Source: Macrocybe gigantea
Taxonomy: Eukaryota > Basidiomycota > Agaricomycetes > Agaricales > Callistosporiaceae
NCBI GenBank assembly: GCA_011319805.1
Contig: SJRY01000306.1
Span: 1 to 53,441 of the forward strand
Reading direction: 5' to 3'
Length of the DNA: 53,441 bases
Shown here in pieces: positions 22,657-33,500 of the stretch. The notes below the pieces were generated by a model, which was given only the letters and a program-made list of their open reading frames with translations, was not told the origin of the DNA and made no database searches. The position numbers were made by a program, and so were the translations under genes. Each line of letters opens with the position of its first letter. Within the stretch, counting starts at the first letter, position 1.

Positions 22657-23805
22657 ATGGAATTCGTTGCCGCCCTCTTTGCCTTCATCACCATCATCCT
22701 CACCACCCTATTCGCCGCAAACCCTCTTGCCCTGGCCTGGGGCACTCTCCGAAACAACCCACAACAGGCCGAACAGGTTCAGAATATTACACGGACTTTG
22801 ATTGACTTGATCAAAGAAGAATTGGATTTGGGCAAGAAACCCAAGAGAACGAAATCGGAACCGCCAGATCCATATAAAGGGGATCCCGGTTTAATCGGAA
22901 GTTGGCTTCGACGCATGGAAGTCTACTTCGACAAGGAGGAGATCACCAACAAATGGGACATGATCACCTATGCACTACAACAGATCATGGGAGGCAAGGC
23001 CGAACGTGCACAGAATTGGGCGGACTCAAAGCTACAAGAATGGCTAGAGTTCAAAACGGAATTAAACGGACGCAGGCAGGAGTTCGGAAACCACTCCACC
23101 TATGACGATTGGGAACACAGCCGCATCGTTACGCCGGCAATGGCTAACACTCCGGAAATCAGGACGGATCCCCTTGGACATCTCCCGCCGTTCAAGGACT
23201 GGGAAAACTTCAAGGCGGAAGCCCGCGAGTTCTTCATGACTACGGAAACATGGAACGATGCAATTATACGGATTAAGGAACTGTCGCAATGCCGACGACC
23301 GGTCGAGGACTACATCGTCGAATTCCGGAGCTGGGCTCCCTTGATGGAATATAACGACATCGCCCTCATCGATATCTTTAAACACGGACTCGACCAAGCG
23401 CTCGGACAATGAATTATCGAACTAGGAGGTGTCCGCGAGGAGGACATCGACTGGTGGTACAAACGTGCGATGGAACTGGACCGGCAATATCGCCAGGCCC
23501 AAAAGGAATTCGGTGCGAAGGAGCGATTCGCTCCCAAGCAAACTCAGAAACCGGCACAGGGAACCGCGGCCCCTAAGGAGCAAACTCCAGCACTAGCAAC
23601 CGGTAATGCTCAAGGACAACCCGACCCTAATGCCATGGACGTCGACCGGATGAGGCGCGAAGGTCACTGCTTCCGGTGCGGACAGAAAGGACACATCGGA
23701 CGTAACTGCCCGATGAACCCCCGGCTGAAGTATGTCACAAGGAATGTAGAAATGCAGGACGAAACCACTACTGCTAAAATCGAAGAGCTTAAACAGGGTT
23801 TTTAA
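22657..23805 (+). pseudogene. Element A gag
   Basis: This is a Ty3/gypsy capsid/nucleocapsid precursor, starting at the ATG at 22657. The first 25 residues are strongly hydrophobic (FVAALFAFITIILTTLF), which is unusual for gag. The capsid region includes LGKKPKRTKSEPPDPYKGDP and LIGSWLRRMEVYF. A CCHC knuckle (CFRCGQKGHIGRNC) lies at about 23667-23709. A TGA at 23410-23412, probably CGA to TGA, follows ALGQ in the capsid region. The gag stop TAA at 23803-23805 lies directly behind a GGGTTTT slippery heptamer, and pol is in the -1 frame. Confidence 0.85.
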
Positions 23806-23837
23806 TAGAGCTGGGAAGAAGCACCGCTTCACCGGCT
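23796..23837 (+). promoter_or_regulatory. Candidate -1 ribosomal frameshift signal of element A
   Basis: The slippery heptamer G GGT TTT (23796-23802, spaces mark the gag frame) is followed by the gag stop TAA inside a 6-nt spacer. An extended hairpin then follows: AGCTGG (23809-23814) pairs with CCGGCT (23832-23837), and inside it GAAGC (23818-23822) pairs with GCTTC (23826-23830) around a 3-nt loop. A -1 slip puts the ribosome in the open frame that leads into pol. Confidence 0.7.
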
Positions 23838-24029
23838 GATTATGTATCGTCGAATATGAATATAAGGGACATTCCTGACCTTAAAGAATATTTCGAACGA
23901 GAAGGTGCACGAGAGTTCGGTCTCGTAAAAGGATATACTCTACCCTGGGTAGCTCAACAGATTTATCAGCAGGACGAGTCTAAAGCGTACTCGATCCTTA
24001 AGGCATGGACAGATCAATCGCGACAGAAG
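23803..24029 (+). pseudogene. Element A pol, first part before insert B
   Basis: This -1-frame continuation of gag reads LIELGRSTASPADYV and then MNIRDIPDLKEYFEREGAREF. It ends at RQK (24027-24029), where element B with its AGAAG duplication is inserted. The frame continues at 30514 with DISLEKLREIN. There are no stops in this piece. Confidence 0.75.
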
Positions 24030-24347
24030 TGTTACAGACGCCGCCCAAAAGGACTATTCAATTTCTTATCTTATCTCTCCCCCATCCCTTATCCCCATCA
24101 CACTGCGCAGTGCACAGCCATCGAGTCATTCCACTTCCCTAGTCACTCCGAGTCATCTTCCCCTTAGTCTTACTCATCCACAGTCCACAGCATTTGCGCA
24201 GTTCGTGGTCCGTGCTCGAGTACTGTAACGTATATAAGGACTCCCAGATGTACCAGTAGCGCTAGGCTTAATATTCCATTTGCCATCGTCTTAAACCACT
24301 CTCGCACTTAGTCTGCCCGAGTCCTTTAAGATTCGTCTAGCCTAACA
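24030..24347 (+). repeat. Element B 5' LTR
   Basis: This 318-bp LTR matches the 3' copy at 30195-30508 and a solo LTR at 39168-39487. The TATA box TATATAAGG lies at 24231-24239. Confidence 0.92.
24205..24239 (+). promoter_or_regulatory. LTR core promoter module of element B
   Basis: GTGGTCCGTGCTCG (24205-24218), a 7-nt spacer, then TAACGTATA (24226-24234) leading into TATATAAGG. Sequence and spacing match the module at 21816-21845 in the A LTR. Confidence 0.6.
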
Positions 24348-24395
24348 AGATATTAAGCCTCGTCGAGACTCGCTCAGACTCACACACACCACGTC

Positions 24396-26144
24396 ACGCT
24401 TTATCAAAGACCTGATCAACATTCGACGACAAGCGGTCGCCAACCCAGCAAGCACTAGCACGAGTGACGAGAGCACCTGGCTCAGAGAAGTAGATCACAC
24501 ATTGCAGTCCACGCCATTCGCAGAGACAGTCCACGCCAACCGCAGAGACACTAGCAATTCGAACAAATGAAAGAGGGAGCGTACGCCTACACCAAGTAGC
24601 GACGAAGAAGAACAGGCATTCCTGAGAGAGTTTGCCTTCACCACCACAGACGAACCCACTGAGATTTTCAGTGACGGAGCAGCACAACTCATTACAGAAC
24701 TCTTACTAGAAGGAGAATACGGGATAAGCCTAGAAGAGCTGTGGTCAGACCAGAATCTTCCTGCCGAAGAAGAGGACGAACTGATCCGCAAGAAGACAAG
24801 AGAAGAACGAACACAAGCCCGAAACTTCAGACAACAGCAGATTGAAAACTACAATCGCCGGGTACAAGAAGAGGACATACTAATACAGAGAGGACACGAC
24901 GCACAGAGCGTACAACAGAATCAACGAGAGCGACACCAAAGTCAGGGGCACATAGGAACGAAATTACCAAACCCTTCAGAAGACCGACTCACCGAAGTAC
25001 AGCATAAGAAGGAAATCGCACCACCGTGGCGAAAGTAAGCGACAGCAACTGGAACGAATACTATCGGTGGAGGGAGCGAAAGAGACTACCAAAGACAGAC
25101 GGACCAACTGCCGCAGAGTGGGCCGATTTTGAACAGGCCTGTAGAATCGCAGGAATCGACCTAGATTACTGGAAAGAACAGAGAGAAGAACGAAGACAAA
25201 AGCAGATTCAAGAACAGCAGATCCAAGCACAACAGTCCCAAGTACAGGAAGACCAAGACCAAGACAACGACGAAGAGATTCCGCAGACAATGACGACAGA
25301 ATACAAAGGAATTATCGCCGATCCGAAATCCTTCACAGGAGATCGAACGCTTTCGACATTTGGTGGAGGAAGATGAAACTCTACATAACCGCACATGGAG
25401 ACCTCACCGATGTACAGAAGATTGGAGCAGTACTATCCAGGATGACCGACGGACCAGGAGCCCACTGGGCGTCAAAGAAAATTGACACTACGACTAATCA
25501 AAGCACATGGGCCGATTTCGTAACCGAAATAGAAATACGATTCAGCAATGTCATGTCACTGTCGCAAGCAGGAAGCAAATTATTCAACATCAGACAGGGA
25601 AACCGACCCATTGACGAATTCCTAGATGAATTCGTAGACCTCGCGGGAAAAGTGGGAATGACAGGAACAGCACCTCGCTTCCTACTCGAGAAGAGTTTAA
25701 ACCGGAGGACAGCAGAAGCCGTACACTCGATCTCTGTACTCCCAACAGATGGAGACGAATATATCAAGACAGTTCGAGCGATCGGGCGAAACATTGATGA
25801 ACATAGGAATGTAATGAGGGGAGAGTTCACAAACAACCAACGCAAACCTGGGAACTCGAGCCGAGGAGCAGGACAGCCATGGAGTCGACAAAGTACGAAG
25901 CAACAATTGCTTCAATTGCAATAAGCCAGGACACCTTTCACGAAACTGTCCGGAACCACGGAAAGGAGCAGCAAACGTCACATGTTTCAATTGCGGCTTG
26001 AAAGGACACTATGCACGAAACTGCAAGAAGAAGAAGAAGGGAAAATCCCGAGTCAGAGAAGTAAAAGAAGAAGGAGAAGAAGACGAAGAAGACAAGGATG
26101 AAGAAAGCTCTGACAAAGAGGGTTTTGTCGAAGGGTCCGACTAA
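24396..26144 (+). pseudogene. Element B gag
   Basis: This is the gag region of element B. An N-terminal acidic and Gln/Arg-rich part (EEEQAFLREFAFTT, RQQQIENYNRRVQEED) precedes the capsid region (FDIWWRKMKLYI, GAHWASKKID, NRPIDEFLDEFVDLAGK). Two CCHC knuckles follow, [14 protein letters not shown] and [14 protein letters not shown] (about 25911-26024), then a basic and acidic tail to TAA at 26142-26144. A TGA lies near 24567, and the frame changes near 25345 and 25895. Without those breaks it reads as one polyprotein. No in-frame ATG was found for the start. Confidence 0.75.
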
Positions 26145-26164
26145 GAGGTGCTAAATCGCGACCC
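26120..26164 (+). promoter_or_regulatory. Candidate -1 ribosomal frameshift signal of element B
   Basis: The slippery heptamer G GGT TTT (26120-26126) lies in the gag frame, 15 nt before the gag TAA. A 6-nt spacer GTCGAA is followed by a 5-bp stem, GGGTC (26133-26137) with GACCC (26160-26164). The -1 frame from the heptamer is open through [13 protein letters not shown] to the protease motif VDSGAD. Confidence 0.6.
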
Positions 26165-29100
26165 ATACAGCTGAAACAGACTCGCTTCGATACCGGATGT
26201 AGATCATCCCGTACTCTGAAATACACCATTCCTGCAAAGCGACCTGAAGCACCAAGAAGAACCATCCGAGGTGATAGACCACCTAAAAGAAAAGAACTCG
26301 CAGTACCAGCGAAGATACGAACGCGAAAAGGAATAGCAACGATAACACCAGAAGTCGATAGCGGAGCAGACAGGACCTGCATCAATACCGCTATAGTAGA
26401 AAAACAGGACTAAAGACACGACGAATCAAGAAGATTCAAATCATAAACACAGATGGATCACCCAACCGCCAGAAAACAGCAGATCGAGTAGCGGAAGTCC
26501 ACATCGACATTAAAGGACACAAAGAGCACATGGAAGCCATCGTACTCGACATCGGAAAAACCGACATGTTACTAGGACATGACTGGCTTGTCTATCACAA
26601 CCCAACGATCAAATGGAGGACAGGAGAGATTGTCTTTAACAGATGCCCCCAAACATGCAAGATAAACCACCGAACGATCAAAATACAGAAAGTGGCCGAA
26701 CAAGCGAAAACCACAGCCAGCGACAGGATGGGAACTCAAATACCCCCATATTTGACGAGATTCAAACACCTCTTTAAAGAGAAAAACTTCGATCGTTTAC
26801 CAGACCACAAGGAGTGGGACCACGAAATAAACTTGACAAAAGATGCACCAAGACGATACCGAGCAAGATCTACCCGATGACACAAAAGGAACTAAAGGAG
26901 CTAGATACCTTCGTCGAAGAAGGATTAAGAACAGGGAAGATACGTCCCTCAAAATCACCCTACGCAGCACCCTGCTTCTTTCGAAATAAGAAGGATGGCA
27001 GCAAACGACTCATCCAAGACTATCGAGAAATAAACAAATACACGGTCAAGGACAAGTTCCCACTACCACGTATCAGCGAGCTCCTCAATGTGTTACAAGG
27101 AGCAAAATACTTCAATAAGATTGACATTATCTGGGGATACAATAACGTACGCATCCGAAAAGAAGATGAATGGAAGGCGGCCTTCCTAACAGCAAGAGGA
27201 CTCTTCGAACCGACAGTCATGTACTTTGGACAATGCAACGCACCAGGCACCTTTAGCCGGATGATGGCAAACCTTTCCAAGACCAAATACGGAGAAGAGT
27301 ATGCATAATCTATATGGACGACATCATAATCATCGGACGAACACGAGAGGAACTCCAAAAGAACACAATAGAAATCATGGAGATACTGAACAAGAACGAC
27401 TTATTCATCAAAGGACCGAAATGTGTCTGGGAATCATCAAAAGTCCCAGTACTAGGGTATATCATAGGAGAAGGGAAGGTAGAAATGGAACTGGAGAAAA
27501 TCACAGCCGTACAATCCTGGCCAACCCCAAAAACGAAGAAAGAACTACAGAAGTTCTTGGGATTCACAAACTTTTACCGACGATTCATCAAAGGATATGC
27601 AAAGGTTGCTAAACCTTTAACGGAGCTGACTGGAAACAAGACATTCCAATGGACAGACAAGCAGCAAGATGCTTTCAAAGAATTAATTCGACATATAACC
27701 TCGGCACCCATCCTAGCACTACCACAAACAGAAGGAAAATTCCGAGTTGAAACGGACGCCTCAGGATATGCCATCGGAGCGGTACTATCACAACAGCAGA
27801 AAGGACTGTGGCACCCAATCACCTTTATTTCAAGATGCATGACTGCAGCAGAACAGAACTACGAAATCTATGACAAAGAACTGCTCGCAATAATGGTGGC
27901 ACTGAAGACATGGAGACAATACCTCCTAGAAGCTCGAGAGAAGTTTGAAATATTGACGGATCACAAGAACCTATCATACTTCCGAAAACCGCAGCGACTC
28001 AATTCGAGACAGATTGGCTGGTACCTGAAACTACAAGAATACGACTACGAACTACGACACGTACCAGGAAAAGCGAACGGAAAAGCGGACGTCTTATCAC
28101 GGATGGCAGGATATGAAGAAAACCTAGCAGAAAAGGATGACATACAAATGATCAAAGAAGCCGCATTCATCCGACATCTGGAAGAGAATAATGAACGAGA
28201 TTTCGAATTTATGATGTTCGAGGACGAACACCTGCAAAAAGGGGAGCAGAAAATAATGAAACAATACAGACAAGGGGATCACGATGATCGAATCCCCAAG
28301 AATAGAACAAATTCGACAATGCACACGAAGAGAAACGATTGTAACAACAGGACTGAAGGAAAAACCGCACTGGTTCACAGAGGAAGACCACATCGTATAC
28401 GCAGGAGGGAAAATCTACATCCCCCCAGACAACAAACTAAAGGAAGACATCATGTTTGAACACCATGACACTCCCATTGGAGGGCATCCAGGACAATATC
28501 GCATGCACGAACTCATAAACCGCACCTACTGGTGGCCATCAATGCTAACGGACATCAAAAAATATGTTAATGGATGCGAAACGTGTCAAAGAAACAAAAT
28601 CATTCGACAAAAGAAACATGCGCCACTACACCCGCATGAGATTCCGCAACAACCATGGGAAGATATTGGAGTAGATCTCATAGGACCGCTACCCAACTCG
28701 AACGGCTTTAATGCCATCGCCGCAGTCACAGACCGCCTGACCAAGATGATCCACCTGATTCCCACAAACACTGAACTCACAGCAGAAGGCCTCGCACGGC
28801 TATACCGAGACAATGTGTGGCGACTTCATGGAATTCCACGAAAGATCATCAGCGACCGAGGACCCCAATTTGCAGCACGATTCATGACAGCGCTTCTAAG
28901 ACTGCTTGGAACAAAGCAAAACCTATCAACGGCCTATCATCCACAGACAGATGGACAGGCGGAACGATCCCATCAGGAGACGGAAGCCTTCCTCAGAAGC
29001 TTCATGAACAACCTACAGGACGATTGGGCGGAATGGATAGCAATCGCAGAGTATCAATACAATGACAAAAACACACCAGGGAACGAAGGAAACGCCATTC

Positions 29101-29711
29101 TACCTCAACTACGGAATGCACCCCTGGAGGGGAACCACAGACAGCAGAAGGGAACAATCCCGCAGCAAAGAACTTCATTGAAAAAATGGACCAAATGCGG
29201 AAAGAAGCAAATGCTGCGCTGCAGTATGCGCAGACATGGGCCAAAGACAATTACAATGTGAGACGAAAACCGGCCCGTGAATACAAGAAAGGAGATAGGG
29301 TATGGCTCGAAGCCACCAATATCACAGTCAATCGACCATCAAAGAAGTTATCGGCACTCCGATACGGACCGTTCAAGGTGATCGAAAAGAAAGGCGCCTC
29401 AGCATATCGCCTAGAACTCCCAGCATCATGGCAGCTGATACACCCTGTGTTCAACGAAATGCTACTCACACCCTACAAAGGACCCCGTTTCAAGATACAA
29501 GAGCGACCATCCCGCCACCCCTGAAATCATAAATGATGAAGAAGAGTACGAGGTAGAAGAAATTCTAAAAAGAAAGAAACAAGGAAGAGGAACACTATTC
29601 CTGGTCAAATGGAAAGGGTACGGGCACGAGGAAAACACATGGATCAAAGAGAAGGAACTGGGAAATGCGCAGCAAGCTCTGGACCGTTTCCTAAAAAAGA
29701 CTACGAACTAG
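26127..29711 (+). pseudogene. Element B pol (PR-RT-RNaseH-IN-chromodomain)
   Basis: The aspartic protease has VDSGADRTC near 26355. The RT runs from IRPSKSPYAAPCFF through IYMDDIIII (about 27311-27337). RNase H has VETDASGYAIGAVLS near 27747. The H2C2 zinc region is followed by the integrase core, with GVDLIGPLP (first D), ISDRGPQF (second D) and HPQTDGQAERS (E). Near 29545-29640 is a chromodomain, EEYEVEEILKRK...FLVKWKGYGHEENTWI, so it is a chromovirus. One-base frame breaks appear near 26390 (an A5 run), 26865, 27300, 28300 and 29090-29170. Most are single missing bases. Catalytic residues are otherwise kept. Confidence 0.82.
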
Positions 29712-29871
29712 GATAAAAGGACCATGACTAGAGGAAAGAAGACCAAAAATCGCACATCATGACCACCAACGCCCCATCAGCATCGACAGTAGCGAGGACA
29801 GCCGCGCACCTACCCCCAACCGCCCCAGCGACCTTGAGAATCTGGCAAGGATTCTCAATGCTAGCGACTAC

Positions 29872-30156
29872 ATGGACCCCCTCGCCATCACACTCGGCGC
29901 ATATCTGCGCTATGTTATGACCGTCCGCACACACCTTTGGACTGGACGAACCCCCGATGGGACCGGTCCCACAGCAGCTGAGCGTATCGCGCTTCGCGAG
30001 GCAATGGAAATGCTTCGCACAGAGAACCAGCGACTTAAACTCCTCGCCACCATGCTCCACCACATCCGCTCCTATAACGAAGAGCTCATTCATATGTGGG
30101 CCCCGCGTGCCGCAACCGCCTGGGAGACCAATAATGGGTGGGGACAGCTGGACTAA
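29872..30156 (+). CDS. Extra ORF after pol in element B, unknown function
   Basis: This 94-codon ORF from the ATG at 29872 (open in frame from 29728) lies between the chromodomain stop at 29711 and the polypurine tract. The protein has LAITLGAYLRYVMTVRTHLW and then a likely coiled coil, AERIALREAMEMLRTENQRL followed by KLLATMLHHI. It is more GC-rich and less AGA-biased than the neighbouring pol. I recognise no family. It occupies the position where some retroelements carry env or accessory genes, but has no signal peptide or clear transmembrane anchor. It may be a captured fragment. Confidence 0.45.
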   Translation: MDPLAITLGAYLRYVMTVRTHLWTGRTPDGTGPTAAERIALREAMEMLRTENQRLKLLATMLHHIRSYNEELIHMWAPRAATAWETNNGWGQLD

Positions 30157-30194
30157 GGTCTTTTCGCGAGGACGCGAATCTAAAGAGAGGGTGA

Positions 30195-30508
30195 TGTTAC
30201 AGACGCCGCCCAAAAGGACTATTCAATTTCTTATATCTTCTCTCCCCCCCATCCCCCATCACACTGCGCAGTGCGCAGCCATCGAGTCATTCCACTTCCC
30301 TAGTCACTCCGAGTCATCTTCCCCTTAGTCTTACTCATCCGCAGTCCACAGCATTTGCGCAGTTCGTGGTCCGTGCTCGAGTACTGTAACGTATATAAGG
30401 ACTCCCAGATGTACCAGTAGCGCTAGGCTTAATATTCCATTTGCCATCGTCTTAAACCACTCTCGCACTTAGTCTGCCCGAGTCCTTTAAGATTCGTCTA
30501 GCCTAACA
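30195..30508 (+). repeat. Element B 3' LTR
   Basis: This 314-bp copy of the 24030-24347 LTR ends CCTAACA and is followed by the AGAAG duplication. It is preceded by the purine tract AAAGAGAGGGTGA. Confidence 0.92.
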
Positions 30509-30513
30509 AGAAG

Positions 30514-33500
30514 GACATCTCACTGGAGAAGCTTCGTGAGATCAATCAAATGAATGATCACGATGCATTGCACACGTTGCTTGACCTCAGACAAAAGCCA
30601 CGATTTGTCAGAGGCAACAATGGAAACCAGATGGATATACCCTTGACGATCACGACCTTGGACACTGGACGGACATACAGCGTAAAGGCTCTGCTTGATA
30701 CAGGATGTACCGGATCTTGCATAGATCGGAAATTCATTAAGGAAAAGGAGATCAACACAAAAAGATATCCAATTCCTATTCCGGTCCATAATGCAGACGG
30801 AACCCGTAACGTGGCGGGCGATATATGTGAATATGTGGAATTAAGAGTCCGGGTCCAAGACCACGTCGAGCGAATGATCTTTTCGGTTACTGAACTCGGA
30901 AAGGGCCAAATCTTCATCGGTTATGAATGGGTCAAGCATCACAACCCTCGAATCGATTGGAAGACAGAGAAGATCACTTTTGATCGATGTCCCGAAGAGT
31001 GTCAGCGAATTGTCCGAAAAGGAAACCCCGAAGATGATGATACCTCTACCGAAACAAATGAGGTAGACTTCGAACAAGGAGAGAAGCTCTTGATGATTGA
31101 CATAAACCAAGAGTTTCATCTAAGGGCTTTCCAAATGACGGCTTCCAAACTAGCTGAAGCGACAGCAAAGGCGACAAAGGTTAAAACCTTTGAAGAAATC
31201 GTACCGAAAGAATACCACTGTTTCAAGGACTCAGTGTTCGGGAAAGAGTCATTCGATGAATTACCACCACAATGACCCTGGGACCATGCGATCGAGCTCA
31301 TTCCAGGAGCTAAACTCCAGGATTGCAAGGTCTACCCCCTGACACTGGACGAACAGAAACAGTTGGACGTCTTTTTAGATGAAAATCTGAACACCGGACG
31401 AATCAGACCGTCGAAGTCGCCAATGGCCTCACCTTTCTTCTTCGTGAAAAAGAAGGACGGATCCCTATGACCTGTACAGGATTATCGGAAGTTGAACGAC
31501 ATGACGATAAAGAACAAATACCCACTCCCGTTGATCCAGGAACTGATCGATAAACTGAAGGGAGCAAAGTTCTTTACGAAACTCGACATCCGATGGGGAT
31601 ATAACAACGTCCGCATGAAAGAAGGCGACGAATGGAAAGCCGCATTCCGGACAAACTGGGGAATGTTCGAACCCCTGGTCATGTTCTTCGGACTGACGAA
31701 TTCACTGGCTACTTTCCAAACTATGATGAACACGATCTTTAAAGACGAAATTGATCAGGGACACGTAGTAATCTACATGGACGACATTCTTATCTTCAAT
31801 AAAGATTTGAATGAACACAGACGACTCGTTCAATGCGTGTTGGAAAAGCTAAAGAATAATAAGCTTTACCTGAAACCTGAGAAATGTTCATTTCATCAAC
31901 TGGAAGTAGAGTACCTCAGAATGATCGTCTCGGAAAACGGCATTAAGATGGATCCCGTTAAGGTCGAAGGCGTCAAAGGCTGGCCAAAACCCACCTGTAA
32001 AAGGGACGTCCAACAGTTCTTAGGCTTTTGCAACTTTTACCGGCGCTTCATCGAAGGATTCGCAAAGATCGCGAAACCCTTGACGGAATTGACCGGAAAA
32101 GCCAACTGGACATGGGGGAAGGCCCAAGACGATGCGTTCGACAGATTGAAAAATCAGATCAGCTCAGCGCCGATTATTTCTATGCCCCGAGATGATGGAA
32201 AATTCCGAATGGAAGTCGATGCCTCGAACTATGCAATTGGAGGCGTCCTTTCACAGGAACAATCCAACAGTACTTGGAGACCGGTAGCTTTCATGTCGAA
32301 GTCGCTAAACCCGACGGAATGGAATTATGAGATCTATGACAAAGAGATGCTCGCGATTATGACAGGACTTGAGGAATGGTGCCAATACCTTTGCGGCGCT
32401 AAACAGAAATTCAAGATTTGGACAGATCATAAAAATCTCGAATATTTCCGGAAGCCTCAGAAGTTGAATCGCCGGCAAGCTCGCTGGATCTCGGAACTTC
32501 AGGATTACGATTTCGTTCTGGAGCATAAACCCGGAAAATCGATGATGAAGGCAGACAGTCTGTCGAGACGACCAGACCATGAGAAGGGGGAGAATGATAA
32601 TGAAAACGTTGTACTCCTAAAACCAGAAAATTTTCACCAGATTTTCATGGCGAAGATCATGCCGACACCGGAATTCCAGGACATTCTGGACCAGATCAAA
32701 AGAGCTTGGAAACAAAGAGAGCCTGAGATCCAGAAACATCTTGACGAAGGCGAACATGGCTGGGAGGAAAACGACTGAATCGTTACATGGCTAAAACGGT
32801 ACTACGTTCCCAAAAGCCAAAAGATAAGGGAACGGATCATCGAAATCTACCATTCGGATCAGATCTCAGGACACCCAGGACAAACGAAGACACACGAGTT
32901 GATCACGCGCAACTTCTGGTGGCCCAAAATGATGAATGACGTCAAGGCGTATGTCAAAGGATGTGACAAATGCCAACGGACGAAGATCATCAGAGATCGG
33001 AAGCATGCCCCGCTCCATCCAAATGAAGTACCGAAGGAACCATGGGAGATCATATCCATAGATCTCATCGGACCACTCCCCGAATCTCATGGATTCAATG
33101 GTGTAATGGTAACGGTAGACCGGTTCACAAAAGGAGCCAAATTTATACCAGTCAATATGGAAATCACGGCAGAAGGAGTCGCTCGTAACCTACGCGATAC
33201 CATATTCTCGAGTTATGGACTTCCAAAGAAAGTCATCAGCGACAGAGGAAGACAATTCGTCTCCGCATTCATGACGGACCTCTATACGCTTTTAGGAATT
33301 AAAGGAACTCCCTCGACGCCGTATCATCCACAGACCGACGGACAGACGGAACGAGTTAATCAGGAATTAGAACAATACCTGAAGCTCTTCGTGAACTATC
33401 GGCAAACTGACTGGGTGGATTGGCTACCGATGGCCGAATTCTCCTATAATAACCGAATTCACTCGGCGACCGGATACTCTCCATTTTACCTGAACCATGG

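Larger units (their letters stand above)
24030..30508 (+). mobile_element. Ty3/gypsy chromovirus B inserted in A
   Basis: This is a complete LTR retrotransposon of about 6.5 kb with LTRs of 318 and 314 bp (TGTTACAG...CCTAACA). It is flanked by a perfect AGAAG target duplication (24025-24029 and 30509-30513). Gene order is gag (two CCHC knuckles), protease, RT, RNase H, integrase, chromodomain, then an extra ORF before the polypurine tract (30182-30194). The two LTRs differ at two CpG sites and in a C-rich tract with small length changes, so this is the youngest insertion of the nest. Its coding strand is strongly A-rich (AGA, GAA and AAA codons), unlike A and C. It shows several one-base frame breaks but few stops. 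Confidence 0.9.

Noticed and set aside
26037..26043. A second slippery heptamer GGGAAAA in element B gag
   Set aside because: It is in the right phase, but the -1 frame closes soon after at a TGA, so it cannot lead to pol.
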